Source: DATJZH01 sp035499215 (GTDB taxonomy: Bacteria; Actinomycetota; Actinomycetes; Streptosporangiales; Streptosporangiaceae). From it: 17,049 bases of DNA. The position numbers were made by a program, and so were the translations under genes. The notes beneath the pieces were generated by a model, which saw only the letters and a program-made list of their open reading frames with translations, was not told the DNA's origin and searched no databases. The stretch lies in the NCBI GenBank assembly GCA_035499215.1, contig DATJZH010000248.1, forward strand, positions 1 to 17,049, written 5' to 3'. Below are positions 7,246-14,544 of the stretch, one piece after another. Within the stretch, counting starts at the first letter, position 1; each line of letters starts with the position of its first letter.

Positions 7246-7803
7246 TCAGTCCGCGAGCAGGCGCCAGATCCGGGACAGAGTTTCCCGGAGATTGCGCTCT
7301 GACGTGGCCTGCTGCGCGTCGCGCGGTGACAGCCAGCGCAGCGGCGCCGCGGGGCTCTCGGCGCGTGCCGCGCCCGGGGTCCTGGTAGCCAGGCAGAACC
7401 GCACGTCGGCGTGCTCGTGTGCAGGTTCCCGGCTGCTCGCCGGGACGGGGACGATCACCGCATGCCGGATCTGCGCGTCCGGCCACGGCACCAGGTCGGT
7501 CAGCCCGGTTTCCTCGCCGGATTCCCGCAGCGCGATGGCAAGCGGATCGCTCTCGCCCGGATCAGCGTGCCCGCCGGCCTGAAGCCACGCCTGCTGGCGC
7601 CGGTGCCAGCGCAGCAGAACCCGGCCGCTGCCAGGATGCACGATCACAGCGGACGCGGTGACATGCAGGGGAAGGGCTCGCAGCCACGGGTTATCCGCAT
7701 CCTCCCCGAGCGCGCGCAGCCTCGCCACGTCGGCAGCCTCGGTCTCGTCCCGCGGACGATAGCTGGCAAGCATGGCCAGGATGGCACGACGGGGAGAACA
7801 CAT
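7246..7803 (-). CDS. Nudix hydrolase
   Basis: Hydrolyses a nucleoside diphosphate linked to another moiety; the substrate cannot be read from sequence. Taking ATG 7801-7803 gives 185 residues. The Nudix signature is clear: GGHADPGES followed by RESGEETGL, with metal-binding glutamates in REsgEE (Glu94, Glu97, Glu98). There are eight rather than seven residues between the first conserved Glu and the RE pair, a variant I believe is normal for this ADP-ribose-pyrophosphatase-like actinobacterial subfamily. LPLHVTASAVIVHPGSGRVLLRWHRRQQAWLQ is the usual beta sheet before the box. The start is uncertain: ATG at 7773 or 7866 is also in frame, and none has a good ribosome binding site. Family resemblance begins near RPRDETEAADVARLR. 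The neighbours give no functional hint. Confidence 0.86.
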   Translation of the reverse strand: MCSPRRAILAMLASYRPRDETEAADVARLRALGEDADNPWLRALPLHVTASAVIVHPGSGRVLLRWHRRQQAWLQAGGHADPGESDPLAIALRESGEETGLTDLVPWPDAQIRHAVIVPVPASSREPAHEHADVRFCLATRTPGAARAESPAAPLRWLSPRDAQQATSERNLRETLSRIWRLLAD

Positions 7804-7950
7804 GGACGGCGTAGCACTCCAGCAGCGGGACCGAATCAACTGCGAGCAGACTACGGCCGCCAGCATACGGGTACGTGCCGCCTCCCCCGCGGCAACGGAC
7901 TCGGCGTCATCGACGAGATCATCCAGCCCGCCGGGCGCCGGTGGCTCGCG

Positions 7951-8030
7951 TAGCTAAGGCGCCGAGGAGTCGGCCTGGCCATTCGTCCGGAGTAGCTAAC
8001 GCGCCGAGGAGTCGCTGGCCATTCGTCCGG
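7951..8030 (+). repeat. Pair of about 40-bp near-identical direct repeats
   Basis: Copy A (7951-7990) and copy B (7993-8030) both start TAGCTAA and end CTGGCCATTCGTCCGG, with GCGCCGAGGAGTCG in the middle. They differ by one substitution and a 2-bp deletion in B, and are separated by 2 bp. They lie in the 323-bp non-coding gap between the Nudix and MHYT genes, so they look like a recent tandem duplication of the sequence upstream of the Nudix gene. Confidence 0.88.
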
Positions 8031-8047
8031 GCCCGGCTGCCCGGAGC

Positions 8048-8095
8048 GTCCATTCCTGACCCCGTGAACAGGTCCATTCCTGACCCCGTGCACAG
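8048..8095 (+). repeat. Tandem pair of 24-bp direct repeats
   Basis: Two abutting 24-bp copies (8048-8071 and 8072-8095) share GTCCATTCCTGACCCCGTG and differ at a single base (AACAG versus CACAG at the end). They follow the about 40-bp repeat pair by 17 bp, so this small gap holds two independent tandem duplications. No reading frame of note runs through them. Confidence 0.88.
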
Positions 8096-8104
8096 CGCGC
8101 CCGG

Positions 8105-8120
8105 TAGCGCGTCAGCGCTA
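8105..8120 (-). terminator. Short hairpin after the MHYT gene
   Basis: TAGCGC (8105-8110) and GCGCTA (8115-8120) pair perfectly around GTCA, 6 bp beyond the stop codon of the minus-strand MHYT gene. The position suits a terminator, but the stem is only 6 bp and no T-tract follows. Confidence 0.25.
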
Positions 8121-8126
8121 GGCCCC

Positions 8127-9023
8127 TCAGCCTGGCCGACGCGGCCCTTCCTGGCACCGGCGGCGTAGGTCGGTTTCCGCGCGTGCCCGTCCCTGCCACC
8201 CGCTGGCCAGCAACGGCCAGCCTGGCTGGTTCTCCATCCGGTGCCGCCCGATGCGGTCCAGCAGCTGTGCGTCCGCGCGGATTTCCTCGGCGGTGGGCGA
8301 CAGCGCGAGGACCGCCGTCAGGATGAACGCGATGATGCTGATCCCGATGATCAGTGGCAGCAGGAAGCCCTCGGCTGTGGCGCCCCCGGCGGATGTGCCG
8401 GTGCCCATGGCATCCATCGCCGCGGCGTGGACGTGCATTCCGGCCATGCCCGTGTAGTGCAGCCCGCTGACGACAGCTCCCGCGATCAGGGCCGCTCCCA
8501 TGGTGGGCCAGCCGCCGTGCAGCCGCGGCACCGCCCAGAGCAGCGCGCTCGCCCCCGCGACAGCGATGAGCACGGCGAGCGCGAGCAGCGCCGGGCTGGC
8601 GCTCATCCCGGCGGCCATCCGCATGCCCGCCATGTCTATGTAGTGCACGCTGGCGACGCCCACGCCGGCGACGATGCCGCCGGCCGGGAGCCAGCCGCGG
8701 CGACCGCGGCCGAATCCGACCGCGAACAGCCCGATTCCTACGGCTACCACCGCTGTGACCAGGCTCAGGAGGGTGACCGGTACGTTGTAGCGGATCGTCT
8801 CGCCGGGGATCGAGTAGCCGAGCATCGCGATGAAGTGCATGACCCAGATGCCAGTGGCGCCGAACGAGAGGGCTCCCAGGATCAGCCACCGTGCGCGGCT
8901 GGCTCCGGAGCAGGCCAGCGCCAGCGCTGCGCACCGCAGGCCAAGGAATGCGCCCAGGCAGGACATTAAGTAGCCGAGGGCGGGTGTCAGCAGCCCGTAT
9001 GTGAAGTTGTTCGCGGCAAGCAT
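8127..9023 (-). CDS. Stand-alone MHYT-domain integral membrane protein
   Basis: 298 residues with seven likely membrane helices. It carries three MHYT-type repeats, each with a conserved His at a helix end: VMHFIAML (His63), SVHYIDMAGM (His127) and GLHYTGMAGM (His189). The MHYT domain was proposed to be a membrane sensor that binds copper or a gas ligand through these Met/His residues. Elsewhere it is often fused to GGDEF, EAL or kinase domains. Here there is no output domain: after helix 7 (about 221-241, LLPLIIGISIIAFILTAVLAL) comes only a charged cytoplasmic tail of about 55 residues. A Met/His-rich loop (MHVHAAAMDAMGTG, 196-209) could bind metal. ATG 9021-9023 follows GGGAG at 7-bp spacing. 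No partner gene is adjacent. The family is sure; the role is not. Confidence 0.88.
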   Translation of the reverse strand: MLAANNFTYGLLTPALGYLMSCLGAFLGLRCAALALACSGASRARWLILGALSFGATGIWVMHFIAMLGYSIPGETIRYNVPVTLLSLVTAVVAVGIGLFAVGFGRGRRGWLPAGGIVAGVGVASVHYIDMAGMRMAAGMSASPALLALAVLIAVAGASALLWAVPRLHGGWPTMGAALIAGAVVSGLHYTGMAGMHVHAAAMDAMGTGTSAGGATAEGFLLPLIIGISIIAFILTAVLALSPTAEEIRADAQLLDRIGRHRMENQPGWPLLASGWQGRARAETDLRRRCQEGPRRPG

Positions 9024-9446
9024 GATCTGTCTCCCGCCGAAAGATCCTGAAGGCTGTGAAATACCCGGAAAGCCCCATGCGAGGGTACATCCGTAGCCGG
9101 CCCATCAGGAAGTAACGGCGCAGCTGGTCACCGCGGCACGCCGAGCAGGCGACGGACGCCTGGTCAGAGTGCTTAACCAGATCTCGACCCGAAGTCGTGC
9201 AGTTATAGCCGCATTATGTCTCAACGCCGCTATCGGGCGAGGCGACCCGTTACGCGCGCCGGACACGAACAACACCAGCCACGTCCAACGACGACTTCGG
9301 GTTCTAAGCCATCCGGGGCCGCCATTTCCGCACCGTCAATTTCCCGGCCGGCGGCAACGCAGTCCGCCCGTCTGCCAGCTGCCCGGGGTGAACGACCACG
9401 ACGTCGCGCTGGTCTTCGGCCGGGGCACTGAACCAGGCAGGCAGGC
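9024..9446. other. Non-coding stretch upstream of the MHYT gene
   Basis: 423 bp without a gene I can support. An AT-richer patch around 9195-9225 contains TATAAC on the minus strand (9202-9207) and may hold the MHYT promoter, about 180 bp before its ATG. A plus-strand frame at 9169-9519 has no ribosome binding site and no recognisable domain. Confidence 0.4.
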
Positions 9447-9485
9447 TGGTGCGAGAGGTTCCCCCGCGCGGCACCTCTCGCACCA
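9447..9485 (-). terminator. 13-bp-stem hairpin after the FAD oxidase
   Basis: TGGTGCGAGAGGT (9447-9459) and ACCTCTCGCACCA (9473-9485) are perfect reverse complements around a 13-nt loop. The hairpin lies 30 bp beyond the TAG of the minus-strand FAD oxidase, the right place for its terminator. It lacks a T-tract. Confidence 0.5.
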
Positions 9486-9515
9486 CGGCGGCCAGGCGCT
9501 GAGCTCTGGCCGCGG

Positions 9516-10904
9516 CTAGCCGGCCGGCGGGATGTTCTGGTTGATCCGGAAGAAGTTGCCCGGGTCATAGCGGGCCTTGACGCGAGCGAGCCGGTCGTAG
9601 TTGGGGCCGTAGGACGACCGCACCCGGTCGGATCCCTCGTCCATCATGAAGTTCACGTACGCTCCGCCGGCCGAGGTCGGGTGCAGCGCCTCCCAGTAAC
9701 GCACGGCCCAGTCCTTGATCTTGCCGGCGCTGGCCGGGTCAGGATCGACTCCGACGATCACGCCGGCCCAGCCGACGTCCCGGTAGGCGAAGGCGGTCGC
9801 ATCCGGGCCGACCCGGTGGACGGCTCCGTCGATCGGGTACAGGTGCATCGTCGAGTGCGGGGTGGGCAGGGCCTCGCCGAATTTCTGGTGGATGGCGATT
9901 GCCGGATCCGAGATCTCGCGGAAGAAGTCGGCTCGCCAGTACCACTGCAGCCCGGCGGGGTAGAGCGCGTCGAAAATGCTTTGCAGCACGGGGAAGGGCA
10001 TCGGCTGGATGCCGTCCAGCAGCGGTGAGCCGAATCCGCGCACGGCCGCGAGGACCGCGTCGGCGCGGTCGGGCGGCCCGGTGTAGCACCAGACGATCCC
10101 GCATGCCTTGCGCAGCCACAGCGGCTCGGGGAAAGGCGGCGCGGGCGGGATGGTGAGCAGGCCCAGCCAGCCGCTGAGTTCTTCGGGCAGGCTGGGCTGC
10201 ATCTCGCGGTACCAGCGCATGACGTCGGCGACGTCGGCGATGTCGTAGAGGACCGGCCCGGCGACGACGGTGCCGACGTCGTGGCAGCGGAAGAGGAACG
10301 AGGTCACGATGCCGAAGTTGCCGCCGCCGCCTCGCAGCGCCCAGAACAGGTCCGGATGCGTGTCGGCACTGGCAGTGGCGAACGAGCCGTCCGCGAGCAC
10401 CACATCGGCGGCGAGCAGATTGTCGATCGTGAGCCCGAACCGCCGGGACAGGTAGCCGATCCCGCCGCCGAGCGTGAGCCCGCCGACTCCGGTGGTGGAC
10501 AAGAATCCGGACGGAGTTGCCAGGCCGAAGGCGCCGGCCGCGTGGTCAACGTCACCCCAGACGCAGCCGCCCTCGGCGCGAACGGTCTTGCCCGCAGGAT
10601 CTACTGTCACCCCACGCATGGCCGAGAGATCGATGACAAGCGCGTCCTCCCATACGCCCAGGCCGCCGGCGTTGTGCCCGCCGCCGCGCACCGAGACGGT
10701 CAGCCCGTTCTCGCGGCCGAACCGGACCGCCGTCATGACGTCGGCCACGTCGGCGCAGCGGGCGATTGCCGCGGGCCGGCGGTTGATCATCCCGTTGTAA
10801 ACCGCGCGGGCCGCATCATATCCGTCGTCGGCGGGCAGCAGCACCGGCCCCCGCATCGCTGACTTGAGGCTGTCAAACACAGGCGGCTGCGCTGTCGTGG
10901 ACAT
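9516..10904 (-). CDS. BBE-type FAD-linked oxidase
   Basis: 462 residues, the usual length for bacterial berberine-bridge-enzyme-like oxidases of the PCMH/VAO superfamily, which oxidise alcohols, sugars or secondary metabolites with flavin and O2. The FAD-binding domain covers about 30-210. RGGGHNAGG carries His77, the expected 8-alpha-histidyl FAD link. TTGVGGLTLGGGIGYLSRRFG (137-157) and RGGGGNFGIVTSF (191-203) are the flavin-contact loops. In bicovalent BBE enzymes a Cys precedes the VGVGG loop; here that position is Leu135, so a single covalent link is expected. The C terminus has the BBE motif YDPGNFFRINQNIPP (446-460). There is no signal peptide. ATG 10902-10904 follows GGGAG at 5-bp spacing; a longer frame to 11333 would run into the regulator gene and is rejected. 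It lies 106 bp downstream of the SARP, behind a candidate SARP-controlled promoter. Confidence 0.93.
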   Translation of the reverse strand: MSTTAQPPVFDSLKSAMRGPVLLPADDGYDAARAVYNGMINRRPAAIARCADVADVMTAVRFGRENGLTVSVRGGGHNAGGLGVWEDALVIDLSAMRGVTVDPAGKTVRAEGGCVWGDVDHAAGAFGLATPSGFLSTTGVGGLTLGGGIGYLSRRFGLTIDNLLAADVVLADGSFATASADTHPDLFWALRGGGGNFGIVTSFLFRCHDVGTVVAGPVLYDIADVADVMRWYREMQPSLPEELSGWLGLLTIPPAPPFPEPLWLRKACGIVWCYTGPPDRADAVLAAVRGFGSPLLDGIQPMPFPVLQSIFDALYPAGLQWYWRADFFREISDPAIAIHQKFGEALPTPHSTMHLYPIDGAVHRVGPDATAFAYRDVGWAGVIVGVDPDPASAGKIKDWAVRYWEALHPTSAGGAYVNFMMDEGSDRVRSSYGPNYDRLARVKARYDPGNFFRINQNIPPAG

Positions 10905-10954
10905 GGCTGCTCCCAGAGCTCCGCCGGCCGCGTGATCGGCCCGGCGCTGACAGC

Positions 10955-11008
10955 AGCGTAGGCGGCAGGGCGTTCGCGGAGCGTTCGCTGTTCGTTCCGG
11001 CTGCGTCC
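10955..11008 (-). promoter_or_regulatory. Candidate AfsR/SARP-box promoter of the FAD oxidase
   Basis: On the plus strand CGTTC occurs at 10971, 10982 and 10993, with CGTCC at 11004: four units at exact 11-bp period. On the transcribed minus strand these read GGACG, GAACG, GAACG, GAACG. They are followed after 10 bp (8 bp if the unit is read as the heptamer GAACGCC) by TACGCT at 10960-10955, a TAnnnT -10 box. Transcription would begin near 10948, about 44 nt before the oxidase ATG. SARP/AfsR proteins bind heptamer repeats at 11-bp period about 8 bp upstream of the -10. PhoP boxes (GTTCA at 11 bp) are an alternative reading. The repeats and spacing are seen; the identity of the binder is inferred. 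Confidence 0.6.
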
Positions 11009-11010
11009 TG

Positions 11011-14000
11011 TCACTGCGCCAGGTCGCCAGCGGCGCGGCGGAGCAGCGCCTGGCTGCCCTGCTGCTCGGCAAGGACGATCGCACGGCGCAGCAATTCGTC
11101 CCGGGCCGCGCCCTGATAGCGCTGCGCGTCGAGCCGGTACAGTTCCGGCAGCCACCAGCGGTCGTCTTGCGCCGCCGCGGCGGCGCGGGCCGATTCCAGC
11201 ACCACGCCCGCCGCATCGCCCTGCCCGGCTGCGATGAGGGTCTCCGCCAGCAGGGCCAGGTAATACGGCTGGCGGGCCAGCGCGCCCTGGTCACGAAGCC
11301 TTCCCAGCCCCTCGCGGATCTGGTCGGCGCCATCGCTGCCGCCCTTGCACCAGCCCGCCAGGATCAGCCCCCAGTTGCCGTAGTAGGCGAACTCATAGCG
11401 GGCGCAGATTTCCTGGACCCGGCCAGCGAAATCCAGCGTCCGCCGCACATCGCCGCGGAGCTGGTGGGTTATCGCGGCGTAGGACAGCGCAACGGCGAGG
11501 CTGTAGGGATGCTCCACTTCCTCGGCCCGCGCGATCGCCCAGTCGCACCAGTGCAGTGACTCTTCGTCGCGGCCGAGCAGCCACAGAGCGTGCGCCGACC
11601 ATGCCCGTGCGTGAACCTCAAGGCGGGTGCCGACCAGGGCCGGCGCGGCGTCGTGACACATCTCATGGGCGAGGGCGAAATGCGGCAGCGACTGCTCGTG
11701 CAGGGCCATGCTTGTCGCCGACCCGGCCACGGCGAAATGCGCCTGCCCGGTGGCGTCGGGATGCAGGTGGCTCAGCTCCAGGCTGCGGTTGGCGATCGCG
11801 TAGGACTCCGCGACATGGCCCTGCACGTAACGGACAGCGAACAGCCCCACCAGGCTGAGCAGCTGGAGCCTGGTGTCGCCCAGCCGCTCAGCCAGGTCGC
11901 GGGCGCGCTCGAGGACAGATTGCAGCTCGGTCGATGCGTAGCCGTACCGCGCGTTGAGCGGGGCGGCCATGGCATTGCGGATCGCCAGCTCGCCGGCGTC
12001 GCGACCGCGGCCCGCCGGGGCATGCCGAAGAATCTCGGCGGCGCGCCGGTAGTGCCGGATGGCCTTCTGGTTGGCGAACACACCTGTCGCGACCTCTGCG
12101 GCCAGCACGTGATGCGGCACCGCGCGAGCCGGACGGTCCGCCCGCTCGTACTGGTACGCGATGGCGGCAGCGGCGGCGCCAGGATCGTCAGCGTGGATCA
12201 GCTCGAGCGCCTGAGCCACGCGGCGGTGCAGCAGCCGCCGCCGCGGCAGGCTGATCTCGCCGTAGGCGGTGTCGCGGAGCAGGTCGTGGAAGAAGTCGTA
12301 GCTGGCCAGCGACTGCTCGCGGATGATCCGCCGGCGCCACAGCTCGTCTACGGCCTCGACCACCACGTCGCTGTCGAGATCGCTGGCCTCGGTGAGAAGC
12401 TCGAGGGTGAAGTCACGTCCTATCACCGCGGCCAGCTCCGCGACCTCGCGGGCGGCCGGAGCGGCCTGCCGTATCCGGCCGGTGAGCACCGCGCGGGCCT
12501 GGGGCCCCAGGTCAGGCCCGCCGATGACCCCCAGCGCTGCTACCGCGCCGTCGGCCGGCGCGCGATGCCCGGCCGCAGCGGCAAACGCGGCCGCCGGGCT
12601 GCCCAGGACGTGTGCCCGCACTGACTCGATAACGAAGAGCGGGTAACCCCCGGTCGCGGCATACAGCCATTCCGCTTGCGCGCGCGCCAGCGCGGTGCCG
12701 AGAACACCGGCGGCCAGCTCGGCGGATCGCTCGGCGTCCAGCGGCACCAGGCTCACGTCGGTGACCTGGCCCGCCGAACGCAGTGCCCGCAGCATCTCCG
12801 TCAGCTCAGGATTGCCGTCAATCTCCTCAGGCCGCATCGCGGCGACAACAAGCAGCGGATAACCCTGTCCCAGATGCAGCAGCAGCTGCAGCCAGGCGAG
12901 GGTGTCCTCGTCGCACCACTGGAGATCATCGAGCACCAGGAGAGCCGGCCGCCCTGCTGACAGGACCGCCCTGGCAAGGCCCTCGAAGAACCGGTGACGT
13001 TGCCAGGCGTCGGCCATCGGTCGCAATGGGGGCGCGGGGCCGGCGTCCGCTGGCGGGACGAGACGGTCAACCTCGCGAGCCCAGACCGGCTCGAGCCGAC
13101 CGCGGGCCGATCGCAGCGCCGGGCTGCGCAGCCACTCCGACACCGGAGCCAACGCGAGCCGGCCCCTGGCCGCGAAGCAGCGGGCACGCATGGTGTCGAA
13201 ACCTGCGCGCTGAACCACGCAGGACAGCTCGTCGAGCAGCCTGGTTTTCCCGACCCCGGCCTCACCGGCGATCACGGCGAAGCCCGCCGCCCCTTCCAGT
13301 GCCTTCCGCCAGCGCTCGGCCAGCAGCCCAAGCTCGCGCTGGCGGCCGACGAGCCGCACTGGACTGGCAGCCGGGACCGTGGTCCCGGCCGAGGTTGCCG
13401 CGGCGCCGGGCGCGGCTGGCCTCGGGGGACGCGGGCTCGCCAGATGCTCATATTCCGCCGTGGTGGCCTGGCCGGGCCCGACCCCGAGCTCACGCTCGAG
13501 GACCGCCGCGCACCGGTGGTAGGTCTGCAGCGCCGCCGCCCGATCGCCCGACAGGGCCTGCAATTGCAGCAGCGCGCGGTACCCGGCCTCCTCGAGCGGC
13601 TCGAGATCAATTCGCCGGCGCGCCCGCCCGATGGCCTCTGCGTAAGCACCAGCATCCCGCTCCAGCGCGATCAGCTGGTCGAGCAGGGCCAGGCACCTGC
13701 GGTGCAGCCGGTCACGCTCGGCGGCAGCCCAGTCGTCATACAGTGCGGGCATCAGCTCACCGCGGTACACCCGCACAGCCTCGGCCGCAGACAAGCGGAA
13801 TGCGGCTCCATCGCCGGCTGCGTGCGCCGTCGACGCCGCGTCCGCGGCGGTCTCGAATGCCGCGACGTCCAGGTGGCAGTCATGCCCAAGCCGCCACAGC
13901 AACGTGCCGCCATCCGCGGCCAGCCACCGATCCACCTGCGGGAACCCCGCTCGGAGCGAATGCAGCTCGCGGCGCAGGTTCGTCCGTGCCTGCGCTTCGG

Positions 14001-14166
14001 TGGAATCCGGCCAGAACCGGGCCGCGACATACTCCCGGCGCTGTGGCGAGTCCCGGTGAAGCAGCAGGAAGCCGAGCAGCGCCATCACTCGCGGCGACCG
14101 CCCCGCCGCCACAATGGAGCCGTCCACTGCCACACGCTGCTCGCCGAGCAGCGAAATCTCGAGCAT
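11011..14166 (-). CDS. Large SARP (AfsR-like): winged helix, BTAD, AAA ATPase, TPR
   Basis: 1051 residues. An OmpR-type winged-helix DNA-binding domain covers 1-95, with a recognition-helix region REYVAARFWPDSTEAQARTN (44-63). A bacterial transcriptional activation domain (BTAD) follows at 96-240 (LDVAAFETAADAA through AAVLERELGVGPG). After a Pro/Ala linker (246-268), an AAA_16-type ATPase starts at VGRQREL; Walker A is GEAGVGKT (301-308) and Walker B LLVLDDLQW (409-417). Tetratricopeptide-like helices fill about 690-1045, with no C-terminal LuxR HTH. Such proteins are ATP-dependent pathway activators of secondary metabolism. ATG 14164-14166 follows a GGGGGA-type site; the conserved domain starts at residue 1 (MLEISLLGEQRVAVDG), so the 90-residue upstream extension is rejected. 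It lies directly upstream of the FAD oxidase, its likely target. No domain is missing. Confidence 0.93.
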   Translation of the reverse strand: MLEISLLGEQRVAVDGSIVAAGRSPRVMALLGFLLLHRDSPQRREYVAARFWPDSTEAQARTNLRRELHSLRAGFPQVDRWLAADGGTLLWRLGHDCHLDVAAFETAADAASTAHAAGDGAAFRLSAAEAVRVYRGELMPALYDDWAAAERDRLHRRCLALLDQLIALERDAGAYAEAIGRARRRIDLEPLEEAGYRALLQLQALSGDRAAALQTYHRCAAVLERELGVGPGQATTAEYEHLASPRPPRPAAPGAAATSAGTTVPAASPVRLVGRQRELGLLAERWRKALEGAAGFAVIAGEAGVGKTRLLDELSCVVQRAGFDTMRARCFAARGRLALAPVSEWLRSPALRSARGRLEPVWAREVDRLVPPADAGPAPPLRPMADAWQRHRFFEGLARAVLSAGRPALLVLDDLQWCDEDTLAWLQLLLHLGQGYPLLVVAAMRPEEIDGNPELTEMLRALRSAGQVTDVSLVPLDAERSAELAAGVLGTALARAQAEWLYAATGGYPLFVIESVRAHVLGSPAAAFAAAAGHRAPADGAVAALGVIGGPDLGPQARAVLTGRIRQAAPAAREVAELAAVIGRDFTLELLTEASDLDSDVVVEAVDELWRRRIIREQSLASYDFFHDLLRDTAYGEISLPRRRLLHRRVAQALELIHADDPGAAAAAIAYQYERADRPARAVPHHVLAAEVATGVFANQKAIRHYRRAAEILRHAPAGRGRDAGELAIRNAMAAPLNARYGYASTELQSVLERARDLAERLGDTRLQLLSLVGLFAVRYVQGHVAESYAIANRSLELSHLHPDATGQAHFAVAGSATSMALHEQSLPHFALAHEMCHDAAPALVGTRLEVHARAWSAHALWLLGRDEESLHWCDWAIARAEEVEHPYSLAVALSYAAITHQLRGDVRRTLDFAGRVQEICARYEFAYYGNWGLILAGWCKGGSDGADQIREGLGRLRDQGALARQPYYLALLAETLIAAGQGDAAGVVLESARAAAAAQDDRWWLPELYRLDAQRYQGAARDELLRRAIVLAEQQGSQALLRRAAGDLAQ

Positions 14167-14197
14167 GACATCCCCCTGGGCCAGATCCGCCGCGAGG

Positions 14198-14242
14198 GCC
14201 AGGGTCCCGTCCGCACTACCGCCCAGGTTACGGGACCCTGGC
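14198..14242. promoter_or_regulatory. 13-bp perfect inverted repeat upstream of the SARP
   Basis: GCCAGGGTCCCGT (14198-14210) and ACGGGACCCTGGC (14230-14242) are perfect reverse complements, 19 bp apart, ending 32 bp before the regulator ATG. The position suits an operator or a 5'-leader hairpin that limits translation of the regulator. No known binding protein is assigned. Confidence 0.42.
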
Positions 14243-14363
14243 GCCAGCCGAGCCGGACAGTGGGGCACTCCCGAAGGCTCTGGCTTGCGACATGGAAGGA
14301 CTGCAGCGGGCGCGGCAGCCCGCACGGGTGCAGAACAACGCCGGCATGTGCATGCAGGCTGGC

Positions 14364-14383
14364 GATCGTGTGCAGATCGTGTG
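14364..14383 (-). repeat. 11-bp-period direct repeat upstream of the SARP
   Basis: GATCGTGTG occurs twice (14364-14372 and 14375-14383), exactly 11 bp apart, about 200 bp upstream of the regulator start; on the minus strand it reads CACACGATC twice. The 11-bp period equals one helical turn and is the period of SARP, OmpR and PhoP sites, so it may be an autoregulatory or response-regulator site. There are only two units and no clear -10 follows. The rest of 14243-14544 shows no gene. Confidence 0.35.
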
Positions 14384-14544
14384 TAGTCACGCACGGCCGA
14401 GGCCGGCGTCCTCAGCGCACTTCCGGTCACTGGCACCTATGCGACCGCCCGTCGCGAGCGCTGGCGACCCAGGGGCCCAGGACCGGCGAGGAAGCGCTGC
14501 ATGGTCTCCAGCGGCGGTGCCGGCTCTGACCGCATCCGGCATAG

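Noticed and set aside
7064..7582. Plus-strand frame of 172 codons between ndk and the Nudix gene
   Set aside because: Most of it is antisense to the Nudix gene, and the remainder has no start signal or domain.
7951..8095. CRISPR-like array
   Set aside because: There are only two copies of each unit, almost abutting and without unique spacers, and no cas gene. These are tandem duplications.
9169..9519. Plus-strand frame of 116 codons between the MHYT and oxidase genes
   Set aside because: It has no ribosome binding site and no domain, and its 3' end covers the oxidase terminator hairpin.
10905..11333. N-terminal extension of the FAD oxidase into the regulator gene
   Set aside because: ATG 10904 has a ribosome binding site and starts the known domain. 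The extension would overlap the SARP coding region by more than 300 bp.
14167..14436. N-terminal 90-residue extension of the SARP
   Set aside because: The winged-helix domain begins exactly at ATG 14166, which has a GGGGGA-type site. The extension spans the inverted repeat and direct repeat and has no domain.
12994..14529. Long plus-strand open frame (511 codons) opposite the SARP gene
   Set aside because: It is the antisense shadow of a clear multi-domain protein. Its translation is Arg/Pro/Gln-rich with no domain, as expected for the reverse of GC-rich codons.
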